Shown: positions 10,291 through 21,495, counted from the stretch's first letter. The stretch: DNA of 64,000 nucleotides from Macrosoma leucophasiata (GCA_036365455.1 JAWQUS010000030.1:14218001-14282000); one strand, 5' to 3'. The notes: generated by a model not told the origin, from the sequence alone. Program-made: numbers and translations.

Positions 10291-10570
10291 AGGTTTTTTT
10301 TTTATTTAATAAAAGTGGCAAACAAGCATGCAGTTCACATTGATGTTAAGTGATGACTGCAGCCTATAGACACCCACACAATGACCAGAGGTCAAAATGC
10401 AGATGCGCTGCCACTCCTGAGGCATTAGGTGTTATGCCGGAAATTACATGGCCGTACATTACCACCTGACCGTTCACGATAGTGCTGAACACTACCATTT
10501 AGCGACAAGTATATTAGGTAATGCGGTGGTGCCTACGCCCGCAAGCTCACTGGAGCTCGACCACCAGTAA
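10291..10570 (-). repeat. Family A SINE-like element, near complete, nested in family E
   Basis: It runs from the T-rich tail (10292) to the head (GACCACCAGT). It has small deletions: ATGCCTCTGTGCCGG is shortened and the head hairpin is incomplete. Confidence 0.85.
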
Positions 10571-10828
10571 AAATGAGAAGGTATGAAGAGAATGATAAAT
10601 GTAGAAGAAGCACGGGAGGTGTCTGAACCGGGATATCTGGCGCTCCACACCCTCTGCCTACCCCATAAGGGGCTTGTAAGTGAAGATACATACATACATA
10701 ATTGTAAAAGAGTGATTTATGTAGCGGAACGACCTTGGTTACTAATTCAGAATCAACTAACAATTTTTCGCAACAAATCGACGTTGATCCAAACAATAAA
10801 GTTTCACTATTTCTTTTTTGTTACTATT

Positions 10829-11118
10829 TTTTTTTTTTATGTAATGGTCTTGGCAAACAAGCATGCAGTTCACATTGATGTTAAGTGATGACTGCAGCCT
10901 ATAGACACTCACATGAAGACCAAGGTCGAAATGCAGATGCGTTACCACTCCTGAGGCCTAAGGTGTTATGCCTCTGTGCCGGAAATTACAGGGCCGTACA
11001 TTACCACCTGACCGGAACACGATAGTGCTGAGCACTACCATTTAGCGGCAAGTATATTAGGTAATGCGGTGGTGCCTACGCCTACGAGCTCCGTCACTGA
11101 AGCTCTACCACCAGTAAA
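10829..11118 (-). repeat. Family A SINE-like element, complete
   Basis: Tail T-run, TGGCAAACAAGCATGCAGTT, ACATTGATGTTAAGTGATGA, the GCCGGAAATTACAGGGCCGT block and GTACATTACCACCTGACCGG, ending CTCTACCACCAGT. It belongs to the younger subfamily. Confidence 0.9.
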
Positions 11119-11119
11119 A

Positions 11120-12410
11120 AATTAAAAAAATATTATTTTGTTATTTATTTAGTTAGTCCACTAGTTCAGTATATCTAATACCTACTATTATTCACGCCTT
11201 GTAATACAATAAACACACAAAAAAGAGAAGTTCTTAGGTAAGTAGGTAGGTACCTATATCATATTTTTCTTCTTATTTCAACGTAATTGCTTTTGTCTTA
11301 AAAGTAAGTACCGGTAGTAAGTAGTAAGTAGGTACCGGAAGCAGTACCTAAAACATAGACATTATAAAGAATAATATAGGTACAAAGGTAGTCCTTTTAT
11401 AAATATTACAATGTTTGCTGCGATAAAAAACGTAACGTATGAATCAAAACCATCATAACCAACTTTGAAAATAGAAGTACGTACATTTGAAATATTTGAC
11501 ACATTGCCAATAATTCAGTTGATCAGCTGAAGACACTAATAATAATATCATTTCACTTACCAGCCCACGTCAATGATAAACATTTACATTTGCCGCTGCC
11601 GCTACAATTGCACCATAAATCGAGTTTTCAAACTTTTTTCACGCACTTAAAGTCCGAAATATTTTTTAAGATAATATCAAAACATTGTCTCATTCATTAA
11701 TTTCCATTGCCAAACTTTAATAAAAAAAACTTTCTTCGCCTACACAACTGTCACGCAACTCTCACAAAGTTTGAAACTAACTTTTTTTTTTATCGAACAT
11801 ACACCGAAAATCAAAATTAAATGCATACACAATTTGAAAATGGAATACGAAGTTGTTTCGAATCGCTCACGTTCAAAGTTGAGATCATAATGACGTCTCT
11901 ACATAGACGGCCACGCGGACGAGTCTCACAATATAGACTGGAGGCGAATATTTCTCCTGTATACCAAACGGGAGTGCGCATGGTTCGCGACAAGATTATA
12001 TGACTTTAAGGTCTAGTGAAAAGCTTTTAGTGAATGCACCGTTTCTATTGTGACAGAAGGATGAGTGGCTGAATAACCGTATGCCATTACCTGCAAATAA
12101 AACGGTTTTATGGGTATGGGTAGTATTTTAGCTAAGAGTTATTCTTTAGAAAAGAGCCTTCCTGCGTCTTCGGCATCAATTAATTTAATTTTTGCAAACT
12201 ACGAATAAATGGTTGGGAAAGAATAATAAGTCATACAAAGTGTCCTCGAAATTTTGACGATAATGACACTTCTATGTATCGTTAAATATCAAAATTGTTC
12301 AAAATCTTTTTGATGGCAAGATGCGTAGGTACAAAAAAAGAAGAAAAAGGTACAAGATGAAACAGCTTTGAATGATTATTTGGAGATGTTGAAAACCATT
12401 CCTCGACGTC
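11120..12410. other. No gene seen
   Basis: AT-rich. Short frames (for example 11821-12003) lack splice context and any domain. Simple GTAGGTA-type repeats occur near 11240-11340. Confidence 0.4.
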
Positions 12411-12411
12411 A

Positions 12412-12445
12412 TAGATCAACACGGGCCACCAGCCGCGGCGAACAA
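12412..12445 (+). mobile_element. Family B terminal fragment
   Basis: CATAGATCAACACGGGCCAC is the left end of the hAT-type MITE. It is cut off by the adjoining family A element. Confidence 0.6.
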
Positions 12446-12572
12446 GGGCCTCAGGAGTGGTAACGCATCTGCATTTTGACCTTGGTCTTTGTGTGGGTGT
12501 CTATAGGCTGCAGTCATCATTTAACTTAATGTAAACTTCATGCTTGTTTGCCACGTAAATTACATTAAAAAG
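12446..12572 (+). repeat. Family A SINE-like element, head missing
   Basis: It runs from CCTCAGGAGTGGTAACGCAT to TTGTTTGCCACG and ATTACATTAAAAA. It is truncated at the left. Confidence 0.8.
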
Positions 12573-12700
12573 GCCCAGGTTCCTTACATTTTGGAACCTC
12601 TCCTTTGTGACCAATACCGAACTATATATATATCAGTGTTTACGTAGGCAGGGTGCAGCAGAGATAACGTTCTACAAAGTCGAATCTAGTCTTTTGGATT

Positions 12701-12774
12701 CCGATTCCCTTTTTTTTTTATTCTCCATTTAAAGAGCTTGGTCAAAGACCATGACGCTCTATCCGATTCCCTTT
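12701..12774 (-). repeat. 50-bp retroposed fragment with 12-bp target duplication
   Basis: CCGATTCCCTTT at 12701-12712 is repeated exactly at 12763-12774. Between them lie a T-run and about 40 bp ending ATGACGCTCTAT. The T-run beside a long duplication means a short A-tailed RNA fragment was inserted in - orientation by a LINE-type mechanism. Confidence 0.6.
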
Positions 12775-12796
12775 CGTGGGCTCGATGTGCAATATT

Positions 12797-13017
12797 TTTT
12801 TTTTATTTATTAAAAGTGGCAAACAAGCATGCAGTTCACATTGATGTTAAGTGATGACTGCAGCCTATGGACACCCACACTGAGGTCAAAATGTAGATGC
12901 GTTACCACTCCTGAGGCCTAAGGTGTTATGCCTCTGTGCCGGAAATTACAGGACCGTACATTACCACCTAACCGGAACACGATAGTCCTCCTCCGTCACT
13001 GGAGCTCTACCACCAGT
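12797..13017 (-). repeat. Family A SINE-like element, internally deleted
   Basis: Both ends are present (T-run and CTCTACCACCAGT), but the block after AACACGATAGT is missing, so the head hairpin follows directly. Confidence 0.85.
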
Positions 13018-13564
13018 GGAATATTTACTGATGAACACTGTAATGCAGTGGTGCCTATGCCCAGTGGCGTAGCTAGGGGAGGGGAGGGGGCAGAGAAGGA
13101 GTGACACCCTTTCTTTAAATAATCCAAATTTGAGCTGTTTAGACGTGAAAGCGCAACACAAAACTCACTTTCTTATTTATAATACCAGGAGGCGCTAGAG
13201 GCAGAATTTGCTCAAATACCGGAGGGCACAACGGTGGAGAATGGAGAAATAAGATACATTTTATTTGCTAATCCACCCCGCATGGCACCCATGCTATCTA
13301 CGCCACTGCCCTCTAACTAAACATCATCCCTCCGAATCCCTCCGCGTGAATCGCGACAGAGGGTGGGGATGGTTCGGGGGTCGAGGTGTGCCTCGTTCCC
13401 CGGGCCTATCTGCCCCCGAAACGTCGGGGGCGTGATCGAATGATCGAATGAAGGGAATGTTGGCATACAGGGAAACTCGCTGAGGGAGGCCATTTTTTTT
13501 TTCTTTTTCCTCTTTTTTTTTGCCTATAACCTCGAGCTCCTACACTGGAACTTTACCACCAGTA
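13018..13564 (-). repeat. Older family A fragment split by a 462-bp insertion
   Basis: Family A sequence stops at TGCCTATGCC (13052-13061) and resumes with TGCCTATAACCTCGAGCTCC at 13521. TGCCTAT occurs on both sides, so 13059-13520 behaves as an insertion. It holds a short TIR-like unit (CAGTGGCGTAGCTAG at 13062, CTATCTACGCCACTG ending 13308) and then a GC-rich block ending in T-runs. Confidence 0.55.
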
Positions 13565-13569
13565 GAGAC

Positions 13570-14200
13570 TATTTTTATTTTTGTACCAACTTGGCCTCTT
13601 TTAGGACGTACGTATCTATTGCCGTTCTTACAAGTTTCCAATTAAATGTAGAATTCATATATTTACAGTGATTAAGTAAAGAAGTACCTACCTATTGTAT
13701 GTAAATACAATATTGTTTGATCAAAATAAGACAACAAAATATTACGTTTCAACTGATTTTCTTAAATATACTAAGTATTATGACTGTTATTCACGAAAAC
13801 ATAATAACACTTAGATTTCAACGATTTTGTAAGGCAGCGTTCGTAATTTTACAGACAACTTGTCTCTTAAATTGTTGACGGTACACTGGTTATGAACAAA
13901 TTAATGATACTACCATACTTTTCTTAGGAGCTCATTTGTAACTTTTGTTCTGTTTGCTCAGTCATAATCAAATTTTGTGATATAGCGTAGTTTATATATA
14001 TATTTTTGAAGTCAATCAACTACAAGTAAGCTACAATAAATCGAGTGCACCTACATTCTGCGCCTCAATCATTTTTAAATTAATTTCGTCTTTGGCTCCT
14101 TATTATAAGACAATCTAGGAAACTCTATACCTATAAAAATTGAGGATATACCTAGAAAGATGTTGTTTCTAGATAATAATAGAAAGAAAGGAAATATATT
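13570..14200. other. No gene seen
   Basis: AT-rich, no recognised feature. Confidence 0.4.
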
Positions 14201-14201
14201 T

Positions 14202-14690
14202 TTACTAGCTGTTGCCGCATGGATGTCGTTTTATAAATTACTAAGTAGCCTATATTCTTTCTCAAAGTCAGCTCTATCTCTGTACCAAATTTCATAAAAA
14301 TCGGTTCAGTCGTTTGGACGTGAAAAGGCAACAGACAGACAACAGACAGACTGACTTTTTCACTGGTGGTAGAGCTCCAGTGACGGAGCTCGCGGGCGAA
14401 GGCACCACCGCATTACCTAATTTACTTGCCGCTAAATGGTAGTGTTCAGCACTATCGTGTTCCGGTCACGTGGTAATGTACGGCTCTGTAATTTCCGGCA
14501 CATAGGCATAACACCTAATGCCTCAGGAGTGGCAGCGCAACTGCATTTTGACCTCTGGTCATTGTGTGGGTGTCTATAGGCTGCAGTCATCACTTAACAT
14601 CAATGTGAACTGCACGCTCGTTTGCCACTTTTATTACATAAAAAAAGACAGACAGAGTTACTTTCGCATTTATAATAAGTATTAGTAGCG
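14202..14690 (+). repeat. Family J-type repeat split by a family A element
   Basis: The left part 14202-14358 (CTAGCTGTTGCCGCATGGAT, CAAATTTCATAAAAATCGGT, CAGACAGAC) and the right part 14646-14690 (AGTTACTTTCGCATTTATAA) form one repeat. An undivided relative is at 56622-56818. The interruption is family A, so family A moved later. Confidence 0.75.
14359..14645 (+). repeat. Family A SINE-like element, complete
   Basis: Head CTGGTGGTAGAGCTCCAGTG, body, and tail GTTTGCCACTTTTATTACAT plus A-run. It is inserted into an older J-type repeat. Confidence 0.9.
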
Positions 14691-15180
14691 ATTTCGAGTA
14701 AGATTTTACCACCATTTTCGAAAAAGTTAATAATAATCAATAATTACCTAGAGTGAATAATTATTACATAATATGTACCGTCAATCAATAAAATTGTATA
14801 TTGAGAGTAGACTATCACATACACCTACTTATCGAGCGCTGTGGGAAGATAATCACTGTCATTTTGAGATAGGTACTCACATAAAACCCCTAAGAAAAAA
14901 ATAACGGGTTGTACTCCGAGAGTGTCGGCAGAAGTGAAAACTTGAATATTAGCGTTGTGCATTTTCGACCAACACCACCACCACTAGAACCATCCGGCCC
15001 CCGCCACCACCATGACAGCTGTCATGGGGTCCAGTCTAATGAAGGCGTACACAAATTCTGATCACGTGTGCGTCTTACGCATTTTTGATCAGGGTTACGA
15101 GTTTTTTACCCATTACCTACAAAAAGTGCAAGGTGCCATTAAAGAAATGTACCCTTCAAAAATAAGTATAATACTTAGTA
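14691..15180. other. No gene seen
   Basis: AT-rich, apart from a C-rich stretch near 14970-15010 that ends in the palindrome CCATGACAGCTGTCATGG. The open frame 15012-15431 has no supporting feature. Confidence 0.35.
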
Positions 15181-15402
15181 GTAACACACGACCGGATTCA
15201 GTCCGGCGGACCGAATCCGCCGACCAAATCCGCTCTTGCTGCACACGACCGGAATTCGTTGACCAAAGCCGCGCGAGCAGACCGCATCGGACTTGTTTAG
15301 TAATAATTATTTCCGCCAGACTCCTGTACACACGTCCAGATTTGGTTCGGAGCGTACAGAAACCGCTGGCGCTCCGTACCAAATCCGGACGTGTGTTACG
15401 AA
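15181..15402. mobile_element. Palindrome-rich MITE-like element
   Basis: The left GTAACACACGACCGGATT pairs with the right AATCCGGACGTGTGTTAC (one mismatch). The interior has further inverted blocks (GGATTCAGTCCG/CGGACCGAATCC; GGAGCG/CGCTCC). It has no gene. The target duplication is unclear. Confidence 0.5.
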
Positions 15403-15525
15403 TATTAGTCTCACCGTGTCTACGATACTAACATATCTCGATGTTGATGTGTCATCCTTCATCCTGTCCACATGTTGGTTAGTCGCAGGCAGAAAGTAAT
15501 GAAGATCACAATGAGACTTACTCTT

Positions 15526-15808
15526 ACTGGTGGTAAAGCTCCAGTGACGGAGCCCGCGGGCGTAGGCACCACCGCATTACCTAATATACTTGCCGCTTAA
15601 TGGTAGTGTTGAGCACTATCGTGTTCCGGTCAGGTGGTAATGTACGGCTCAGTAATTTCCGGCACAGAGGCATAACACCTTAGGCCTCAGGAGTGGTAAC
15701 GCATCTGCATTTTGATCTTGGTCTTTGCGTGGGTGTCTATAGGCTGCAGTCATCACTTAACATCAATGTGAATTGCATCCTTGTTTACCACTTCCAATAC
15801 ATAAAAAA
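15526..15808 (+). repeat. Family A SINE-like element, complete
   Basis: From CTGGTGGTAAAGCTCCAGTG to CACTTCCAATACAT plus A-run. It has a few point changes in the head. Confidence 0.9.
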
Positions 15809-15809
15809 A

Positions 15810-16735
15810 GGTTAGGTTCCATCATTTTAGCCTCCACTCAGTAAAAATAAAATTGTACTGTGATATAAATACGAAATTCGGCAACATTTTAAAAATAGCC
15901 TCTATAATACAATACGAGAGAAACTCCAAAACTGCTAATGGAGCTTATAACCCTCGGACAAACAACTTTGGAGTGAGTTTTACATTTAATTATAATTTCA
16001 GAGTTATTATTCGTATTCTTAAATTTTCAGGCGCTAAACTAATTGAAATAAAACTATTTTTTCGTATTTTTATGTCGCATAGGTTAAAATTAGATCTATG
16101 ATTGTCCAAATTAACCAGACTTTTCAGCTTCCCTGGTCCGGAGCAGGTTAAGGTGACATTTTTATCAGACAGAAGTTTGAAAATTATTTGAAGCTTCCTC
16201 CATAGACTACGTAATAGCTTTGCGTAGCGTCCAGGGTACACGAAAATTGACTTACTGGGACAGACATGGTATATTGAGGTCTCACAGCCTGGCGCGGCAT
16301 TAAATTTTACAAAGCACGAGATCCCTTAATTTTATTTCCTTTTTTAATATATATTATTTTATCTGTAACACCAGGGACGTAAGGTAGCAACGTTAGTTAC
16401 GTAATGGCAAACCATTTTCAAATTGCTGTCAGTCAAAATCAGTCAAATGTCACCTTACCTCGGAACATTGACAGCTGTACAGTGGACGACAAAAATAAAA
16501 TATTACCCATTCGCCCGGGTAAAAAAAAAGTAAAAATGTAAAATACGCTAATAATATCAATTTGTAAAAATAGTCTTGAGTTAAAATCATTTTGGCGTGA
16601 ATGAAACATCTGACGGGCATACGCAAATAACTCAATCGTAAAATTCATCAACACAAATCTGTTGACGCCTTCCGCGCTCATAACAAATTGAAAGGAAAAA
16701 ATTGCGTCGGATAGTGGTTGAATACTCTTTCGTGT
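15810..16735. other. No gene seen
   Basis: No supported gene. The - strand frame 16439-16819 (126 codons) overlaps a repeat terminus (about 16739-16790, CAAGTGCGCGTTCGACTCGC) and lacks start context, splice sites and any domain. Confidence 0.35.
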
Positions 16736-16919
16736 ACTGAAAAAAGCGGTCAAGTGCGCGTTCGACTCGCGTACACAGGGTTCCGTACAATTAATTTCCC
16801 ATGTTATCATAAATACCACACATTTCTCATAGGTTTTCGTGTAATTTTAAGTAAAGACCTATTTTCAAAATTTTAGTCTTAATAGTTCGGAGACATCGGA
16901 TTGTCAGTTTCAAAATAAG

Positions 16920-17160
16920 TAATGAGTTACATGACTATCTAACTGGAATACTAAGCATTATCAATTGATGGCAGATATAGGTATTATTAATGTGGTAGTT
17001 CCTACGCCTAAAGCTCCCAAACTATACCAACAGTACCAGTAAAACAACGCATCTGCATTTTAACCTCTGGTATTTGTGTAGATGTCTATAGGCTGCAGTT
17101 ATCACTTAACATCAATGTGAGCTGCATGCTTGTTTGCCACCTTCCATACATAAAAAAATA
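16920..17160. repeat. Two family A fragments tail to head
   Basis: 16920-17035 is a worn - strand head end (GGTAGTTCCTACGCC, CAGTACCAGT). 17044-17160 is a + strand tail end (AACGCATCTGCATTTTAACC to CCATACATAAAAAAATA). Confidence 0.65.
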
Positions 17161-17273
17161 ACTTTGACCTTTGATTAGGTATTGTCGTGCCTACTAACTC
17201 TTGCTCCATCGTTTTTTTTTGTGATTTAGGTTAATTTAGCTATTGTTCCCTGTTTCTGGTGGTAGAGACCAGG

Positions 17274-18750
17274 CACAGATCACCCCCAATAGATACCGCA
17301 TTTGTGAATATTTGTTCGGAGCCGTATTCACCGTTTTTGAGGTACGCGGGTGTAGCGGGGAGACGTAACTAAAGCGCTGTGATTGGCTGTTTGAATTGGA
17401 GACTTGGATACGCCCACTCTTTGAGCTGTCGATATTTCTTATCGATATTTTTTCCATTTTTATTTGCTTTTTTAAAGATAATTCAGCAGAACTTGGAAAA
17501 TACAGTTGTCAGTAATTGGAAATAATATAATCATAATTTCAGAAATAGGTTAATTAAGACAGTATATCATTTGGGAAGGTAAATAAAAACGCATAAATTA
17601 ATGCCAATAAAGTAATTATTTTACGTTATACAGATTTTAAGCGTTTGGAACTCCATACAAACGCTTAAAATTTGGTTACCTATTACATAGACATAGACAT
17701 TCCGTACAGTTATTATAATTTAAGAGATGCTTTAAAGTGGCCTATTTAAATGTTATTTTAATAAATAATCATAATCCGCTGTGCTGTACATGCGCGATGG
17801 CCTGTCAAACATTTAAAGTTACTTATACTTTTAATCTATATACTTTTACCCGATTTTAAGCGTTTGTATGGAATTCCACACAAACGCTTACAATCTGGTT
17901 ACCTATTACATAATATACATAGACACCAATGAGTGACGTGTGTTTCCACACGCACTTATCAACATTCGAATTTTAATTTAGCCAAAAAAGAAAATTAAAA
18001 AAAAATAGGAAATTTGTGGTATAGCTTACTTAACGAGCTCAAGATCACTCTCGAGCTCGATCAGCACCTCCGCATTATATAATTTACCTGGCGCTAAGTG
18101 ATAGTGGTAATGTATGGTAGTAGAGCCAGATAATATGTAATAATAATACGTATAGAATGGACACTTCGACATCCCGCCAGATTTCCCCGCCTCACCCAAC
18201 CTCCCTCCTCTTTTGGCAACGGAATGGTATTCTACAGCGAGGTTCCGTTCAATGTTAGGGTTCCTTGAGTTACGAAAATGGTATCTCCATTCAAGTCAAA
18301 GATAGCGGGGCGGACATAATTATTTTAAGAAAATATGATATGGATTTCTATTTCACGGTTTCCTGAGGTGCATTTTTCTAACCCAAGATGGCGGACAGAT
18401 TATTTTATAAATATAGAGGTTTCTTGGGGTCCTGATTACTAAAATGGCATCCGTTTTCAGATCCAAGATGGTGGACAGTTTTTTTCTTTCAAAATATAAT
18501 ATGGATATAAATTTCGAGATTTTTTGGGGTGCTGATAACAAAAATGGCATCCATTTTCAGATCCGAAATGGCGGACGGACTTTTTTTTTCAAAATGTGAT
18601 GTGGGTATCAATTTCGAGGTTTCTTGTGGTGATAATTACGAAAATGGCATCCGTTTTCAGATTCAAAATGGCGGACGGACTTTTTTTTTTAAATGTGATA
18701 TTGGTATCGTCGGTTGCCCTGTATGCGGTATCTATTGGGGGTGATCTGTG
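17274..18750. mobile_element. 1,477-bp non-autonomous hAT-type element
   Basis: Bounded by identical 28-bp inverted ends (17274-17301 and 18723-18750) that start CACAGATCACCCCCAATAGA. It is flanked by the exact 8-bp duplication AGACCAGG (17266-17273 and 18751-18758). The 8-bp duplication and the CA start are the known hAT signature. No transposase frame exists inside. The interior holds a duplicated block with TTTTAAGCGTTTG and ATTTGGTTACCTATTACATA (about 17634-17700, 17853-17925) and a 100-bp tandem array. The part at 18140-18235 recurs at 56030-56142 and in pieces near 54405-54790. Confidence 0.85.
18275..18700. repeat. 100-bp tandem repeat within the hAT-type element
   Basis: AAAATGGCATCCGTTTTCAG-type units start at 18441, 18541 and 18641, exactly 100 bp apart, with a diverged unit near 18275. 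Each unit also carries AAGATGGCGGACGG-like and AATTTCGAGGTTTCTTG-like blocks. Confidence 0.85.
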
Positions 18751-18790
18751 AGACCAGGGTCAGTTAGTGTGTGTTTGTCGTGCCGCATTA

Positions 18791-18967
18791 CCTTTTTTTA
18801 TGTAATGGAAGTGACAAACACGCATGCAGTTCACATTGATTTTAAGTGATGGCTGCATAGCAGTCTCTACACACCCACACAAATACCAGAGGTCAAAATG
18901 CAGATGCGTTGCCACCTCTGAGATCTTAGGTACCTAGTTGTTATGTCTCTGTGATAGTTAATACAGG
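18791..18967 (-). repeat. Family A SINE-like element, older partial copy
   Basis: Tail end TTTTTTTATGTAATGGAAG and interior to GTGATAGTTAATACAGGACC. It is an older subfamily type; the head is missing. Confidence 0.8.
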
Positions 18968-19417
18968 ACCATTCGTAATCTTACCTTATATCATCCGCTT
19001 TTGTAAATAAAGCTTGGTTTACCAATGTTATTATCCATGTTAATAATACGACATCTGTCTTTATAATAATCATACGAAGTCACAAATTACCTATATTGAG
19101 AATAATAAAACAAATGTAAGAGCGCGCATTTTGCCAATTTGCGTCAACGAAATTTGTTCTGCCATTATTTATATTCTGATTCTTTGTTATGAGCAGAAAA
19201 CATGCGATATCAATATTGATATTAGATAAACATGTATTTGTAGGTTTCGCATCGAGTAATTGCTTATTTAGAAGGAAGTTTTTAAAGCAAGCCACTGCTG
19301 CTGCGCTTCGTTCTTGGGTATCAGAGTTAAAGATGTATTATCTTCTGTCTGGTGCTATTGGGATTTGCAATTTTTTGGGCAGTTTTTGTCCCACTCTCGG
19401 AGTTCATTCATGTTTTA
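18968..19417. other. No gene seen
   Basis: Overlapping frames on both strands at 19080-19440, none with supporting signals. Confidence 0.35.
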
Positions 19418-19604
19418 CTAGTGGTAGAGTTGTAGTGTAAGAGCTCGAGGGAGCATCACTGCATTACCTAATCTATTCAGCGCTATCGTATTCCTGTTAG
19501 ATGGTCAAATATGGCCCGTAATAACAATCACAGAGAAGTGACAAAGGCCTAACTAAGGCCTCAGGTGTGGCAACGCATCTGCATTTTGATCTCTGGTTTT
19601 TGTG
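19418..19604 (+). repeat. Family A SINE-like element, older diverged copy
   Basis: From CTAGTGGTAGAGTTGTAGTG to TGCATTTTGATCTCTGG. The tail is missing. Confidence 0.7.
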
Positions 19605-19644
19605 CGTTTCGGTCCGCGGGACGAAACACGAGCGGACCGAAACG
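19605..19644. repeat. 13-bp perfect hairpin
   Basis: CGTTTCGGTCCGC (19605-19617) pairs exactly with GCGGACCGAAACG (19632-19644). Confidence 0.75.
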
Positions 19645-19649
19645 CCCCA

Positions 19650-20050
19650 AGACCCGTTTTTTTTTAACCTTAAAATTATCATATTTATTACCTTTAGGTA
19701 ATAAGAATATACAGGTATAAGAAATATAAAATGTTATCACTGTAGCTTCACAATTTAATCTAAGTTCCATCAAACCAATCGGCAATCGGCTTTATCCGAG
19801 TCTTAGTCGGTCTCTTGAGGTCTGAAATAATAACGGTTTGATCGTCTACGGTCCCTGATCTCGGATCAAATGGGATCTAACAAACAACTAAATAACATTG
19901 TTTCTCAGAATAATAGATGTAATAGTTATTTACAGAGAAATAATAGGGTTGTTGATTTGAAGTTAATTAACATTATGTAACTGCGGCGATGTATTGGTGT
20001 TATTGTGTTTATTTAATATTTTCCTAGCCTCTTCAAAGTTTGAAATTAAT
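19650..20050. other. No gene seen
   Basis: AT-rich, no recognised feature. Confidence 0.4.
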
Positions 20051-20336
20051 CATAGAGCAACACGGGCCACCTTTCTCTTTCCCCTCAGTCAAAGTACAAG
20101 CCCAAGTGGGCCTATGCCTGTCGCCTAGAAGTTTAAATGTGTGCGTTAAATTGTTAATGTATTTTGTTAAAATCAAGGTGTAAGTTTCATAGTAATAGAC
20201 GATTTTTGTAGTGTGCGTGTGTGTCACACGCATTTCCCCTCGCAAAGAATTGACAGACTGTTTTGCATCGGTAATAAACGCTATGGCTACTCCCCTCCAG
20301 TCCGCCGCGGCGGCCGGTGGCTCGCGTTGCCCTATG
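20051..20336. mobile_element. hAT-type MITE family B, nearly complete
   Basis: Left end CATAGAGCAACACGGGCCAC, right end GTCCGCCGCGGCGGCCGGTG..GTTGCCCTATG. Part of the left subterminal region is deleted (CACCTTTCTCTTTCC). The flanking 8-mers do not match. Confidence 0.8.
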
Positions 20337-20379
20337 TCCTCGATGAAAGACAATAAGCTCGTCGCCTATACCTACTTCT

Positions 20380-20660
20380 CTTATGTTATGGAAGTGGCAA
20401 ACAAGCATGCAGTTCACATTGATGTTAAGTGACGACTGTAGCCTATAGACACCCACACAAAGCCCAAGGTCAAAATGCAGATGCGTTACCACTCCTGAGG
20501 TCTAACGTGATATGCCTCTGTGCCGATAATTACAGGGCCGTACATTACTACCTAACCGGAACACGATAGTGCTGAACACTACCATTTAGCGGCAAGTATA
20601 TAAGGTAATGCGGTGGTACCTACGCCCACGAGCTCCGTCACTAGAGCTCTACCACCAGTA
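20380..20660 (-). repeat. Family A SINE-like element, complete
   Basis: From TTATGGAAGTGGCAAACAAG to CTCTACCACCAGTAAAAA. Younger subfamily. Confidence 0.9.
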
Positions 20661-20725
20661 AAAAGTACTTATCCCTTTGAATATGAATTTGACACAACAA
20701 TGCAATAGATTTACTAGTGATTGAC

Positions 20726-20935
20726 ACTGATGGTAGCAGAGGCCCAGGAAGACGAAGACTGAACTACCGTGACCAAATAGATCGGATACTGTCTGAGGGT
20801 GGGTTCAAGTCTTAGAAATCGGCGTTCATGTACGAAGAGAAAGATGAATGTAGAAGAAGCACGGGAGATGTGTTAGAACCGGGATATGGCGCTTTACAGT
20901 CTTTGCCTACACCGTAAGGCGTGAAGATACATAGA
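20726..20935 (+). pseudogene. RTE-type pol fragment, family E copy 2
   Basis: GCAGAGGCCCAGGAAGACGA, GAATGTAGAAGAAGCACGGG, GAACCGGGATATGGCGC. It is a C-terminal remnant with indels. The local duplication at 20876-22290 begins inside it. Confidence 0.7.
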
Positions 20936-21000
20936 TTGACATTAACATTGACATTAAATAATTGAGAAAAATATGTATGTATACCATTTATGCATAATTG

Positions 21001-21495
21001 AAGCGCGCATGGCCCAGCGGCTGGTGTAGATCATAAGCGATCTACTCGGTAAAGCACTACGGGCGCTGGCGGGTAGTGTGATGGGTGACCGCTAGTGGCA
21101 AATTAAATGCGCGTTTTCGTGCTTCGAAGGGCACGTTAAGCCGTCGGTCCCGGTTGCAATCGATAGATAGCAGTCGTTAAACCTTGTCGGAGGCCTTATC
21201 GGTTTGAAAACATCATTGAAAACACATATTTAATTTATAATGTGTTTTTGATTATTATTAGTCGTTATTCACTCTAGGTTAGTTTAAAAAAAATTACGAT
21301 GTAGAAATGCTCTCCAGGAGCCTAATTATATGAAATAAATGAATAAACTGAATCTGCCAAAGGGTTGGCCACTAACCCACCCACCTCCACCAATCCGCAT
21401 TGGAGCAGCGTGGTGGAGTAAGCTCCAGGCCTCCCCCCGAAAAGGGGAGAGACTCGTGCCCAGCAGTGGGACGTATAATGGGTTGCCATTATTAT
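21001..21495 (+). repeat. 5S rRNA-derived SINE family I, copy 1 with internal insertion
   Basis: The head contains GTAAAGCACTACGGGCGCTG and GTAGTGTGATGGGTGACCGC, which match the internal promoter half of eukaryotic 5S rRNA. The middle domain is CTTCGAAGGGCACGTTAAGC and TCGGTCCCGGTTGC. The end is CCCAGCAGTGGGACGTATAA with an ATT tail. An extra block at about 21205-21352 is absent from the copy at 47245-47642. Confidence 0.8.

Larger units (their letters stand above)
10078..10705 (+). pseudogene. RTE-type LINE pol fragment (family E), split by a family A insertion
   Basis: C-terminal remnant of a retrotransposon polymerase. The pieces 10078-10290 and about 10571-10705 match family E elsewhere (24462-24740): GAATGAGCGAATGACTAA, CAAGACTGACCTACCATGAC, then AGAATGATAAATGTAGAAGA and CGGGATATCTGGCGCTCCAC. 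The frame is broken. A perfect hairpin (10144-10197) has grown inside it, and a family A element (10291-10570) divides it. Confidence 0.7.

Noticed and set aside
15012..15431. 139-codon + strand frame starting at a C-rich CCACCATG
   Set aside because: Most of it crosses the palindromic element at 15181-15402. The protein has low-complexity RTR/DQ repeats created by that element, and the opposite strand is open too.
16439..16819. 126-codon - strand frame
   Set aside because: It overlaps a repeat terminus near 16739-16790 and has no domain, splice context or coding composition. Frames of this length occur by chance in 64 kb.
18275..18700. CRISPR-like or regulatory spaced repeat
   Set aside because: The 100-bp units are adjacent tandem copies with no spacers, in a eukaryotic transposon.
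20033..20492. Overlapping - strand frames of about 100 codons
   Set aside because: They are translations of family B and family A sequence.
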